From assembly GCA_021613335.1 (NCBI GenBank), contig JAJTWR010000254.1, positions 571,501-635,500 of the forward strand: a DNA stretch of 64,000 nucleotides, read 5' to 3'. The notes beneath the pieces were generated by a model, which was given only the letters and a program-made list of their open reading frames with translations, did no database searches and had not been told where the DNA came from. Positions within the stretch are counted from its first letter, which is position 1; each line of letters opens with the position of its first letter. The translations under genes were made by a program, and so were the position numbers. This stretch comes from Whitmania pigra. Taxonomy: Eukaryota; Annelida; Clitellata; Hirudinida; Haemopidae. Of the stretch, positions 54,641-64,000 are shown one piece after another.

Positions 54641-55386
54641 AAGAAACAATGTCGATCTTTGCATAAATAACATTTTTTAAATAAATACTTATATAAGTCA
54701 TATTAACAATTACCAAAAACTTTTGTTGTAATTTAAACTTACCATTTTTTTAGATTTTTTGAAAGATTACATTTATTCCCGCGTTAAACTCAGTACTACC
54801 CATAATTTATAAATGAATTTCGCACTGCAAAAATAATTTCTTTTAAATTTTAATCGAATGAATCAACCTGTTTTACCTTAATGAGACTCAGTTTTATTTA
54901 CTTTTGGGGATTGATGTGAGCCTTTGTTGCATCGTTTTGATCGTTAAATGTTTAGGTGTTATAGGAGAGCGATTGTATAATAAAACTGACTTTTGAGTAA
55001 TTGTTTCATTTTTCAGTTTACTTTTTCGAATCGTATCAGCTAACTGACGCCAGTAGTTCTTGTGAGTTTCGGTCGAATGGAGCGGTACCCGAAATATTCA
55101 CATAAAAATCGTGTTTTAACTGAGTTCTAATAACATTTCAAAACCTTCACTTTTGGATTTACTGCGAAAGGTGATGTGAATCTTTACATATTATTACATT
55201 TAAATAATTGTTTTTAATTTTTAAAATATATAAAAGAACCTGGTAATTTTTCATCTTGCGTTGTATTAGAAAGTTGGAATGTTTTATTAAACTTTGTAAA
55301 TGGAAAGTTTTATTAAATAGACTTATGTAAAATTTTTATGTGAATTGATACTAAATAACCTCAGAGTGAAGACATTATAAAGTGCA
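54641..55386. other. 5' flank of the polo-like kinase gene
   Basis: AT-rich, no coding signal. It should hold the promoter and 5' UTR. An upstream non-coding exon cannot be excluded. Confidence 0.4.
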
Positions 55387-63136
<7,750 letters not shown>

Positions 63137-63570
63137 AGAGAACAACATTCTTATAAGTTCTTTTGGTTTATATGCGAAACTGTGAAATGAGTTTAAGTAA
63201 TTGTGTGCCGCACTGATTTGAAATCTCTGATTTCGTTTCGATTCTCCAGAGATTATAGATCAAACTATTTTTTTAAAAGCTTTAATGTTGAAACTAGATT
63301 TTATCCATCCTACCTTATCATGATTTGCTACTGAAACTTTTGAGTTTTTAAAGTGATTTGTTTTATTGTCGTTACAAAGCTTTAGCTAGTGTTATAAAAT
63401 CATGCCAAAGTCAACGTTTTGTTAAAAGTCCTGAGATTTTTATTTCGTATCCCTGATCTCGTCCTCTACAAACCATTTGTGAAGGAAGCAATATTCACAA
63501 TTTTTGGGACAAAACTGGATTTTGAGGAGGCTTAGCATATTAGTTCTGGGGAGAAATAAAATATGCCTAC
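63137..63570 (+). other. Probable 3' UTR of the polo-like kinase
   Basis: Follows the stop codon; no frame of note. An AATAAA lies near 63554 in AGAAATAAAATATG and may be the polyadenylation signal. Confidence 0.45.
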
Positions 63571-63894
63571 CTAACAAGTAATGACGCATATCAGCAAGTT
63601 GCAGATTTTCAGGCGCACCTTAAGTCTTGCACATCGAGAACACGCAAATATCTTGCTTATGTGTTGCCCCATTGGTTCAATCAGGCACAACAAAATGCCA
63701 ATCCCTGTGATTAACAGTTTAAGGTTGCCATCATGACCACGTGCCAAGAGAAAACCTAACCAAAGGATATTTTTCTTAAATAATACCAATTGTCCATCTG
63801 TTTTTAGCTTACTATGGGGAAACAATTCTTGCTCCAGTTGGGCTTCCAATAGTTTAAGAGCAACCATGAGCACAATCTATTGCAAGTAGATAAC
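63571..63894 (-). CDS. Orphan minus-strand ORF, possibly a terminal exon
   Basis: An open frame of 100 codons from the ATG at 63873, preceded by an acceptor-like TTGCAATAG near 63890. It has a hydrophobic middle (ILWLGFLLARG, then LKLLITGIGILLCLI) that could be membrane segments, then a cysteine-containing basic end. I do not recognise it. It may be the last exon of a gene starting beyond the window, or chance. Confidence 0.3.
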
Positions 63895-64000
63895 TTTATA
63901 ACTAGTTTATTAAAAGTCTCTGCAATTAGTTTTGGAAACGCTCGTTGAACAGTTACTCAAACAAAAATGAATAATCCTAATCAGTAGTTTTCTTGTGATG

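Overview
The window is animal nuclear DNA: AT-rich, with many short introns bounded by GT-AG, and full of worn transposable elements. The gene set (Csk, TAX1BP1-like receptors, SEC31, DIMT1, RMI2, UBR3, a PLK2/3-type polo kinase) is metazoan. The compact genes, small introns, R2/NeSL-like and CR1/L2-like retrotransposons, hAT transposons and a tRNA-derived SINE suggest an invertebrate; tunicate, cnidarian and sponge cannot be separated from sequence alone. Exons were joined by hand using splice signals, reading phase and family resemblance.

Layout: 913-1996 (+) holds the 3' end of an unidentified gene. 3106-5175 (-) is a complete 9-exon Csk-type tyrosine kinase with no visible SH3 domain. 5692-7850 is an R2/NeSL-like retrotransposon relic split by a hAT element with an exact 8-bp target duplication. 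8597-10335 and 13687-17220 (both +) are two SKICH/coiled-coil genes of the TAX1BP1/CALCOCO autophagy-receptor family; only the second has the terminal zinc fingers. The spacer between them is transposon debris. 17536-24544 (-) is SEC31. 24545-28075 is spacer with hAT and PIF1/Helitron relics. 28076-29604 (+) is DIMT1, facing RMI2 (29630-30422, -) with only 25 bp between the stop codons. 31090-50598 (-) is the E3 ligase UBR3, about 19.5 kb, whose introns hold LINE relics, a palindromic MITE and a 165-bp tandem duplication. 51640-54640 is a nest of transposons: an LTR retrotransposon integrase cut by a hAT, cut by a second hAT, which carries a SINE. 55387-63136 (+) is a PLK2/3-type polo-like kinase whose large second intron holds a hAT MITE, two SINE copies and a 520-bp array of exact 10-bp units.

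The genes do not form a functional cluster. Themes are signalling (Csk, PLK), selective autophagy and ubiquitin (TAX1BP1 pair, UBR3), COPII secretion (SEC31), rRNA modification (DIMT1) and genome stability (RMI2). No wholly new biochemical system is evident. The most unusual items are the receptor pair with different C-termini, the SH3-less Csk, the phase-locked 10-bp array and the nested transposons.
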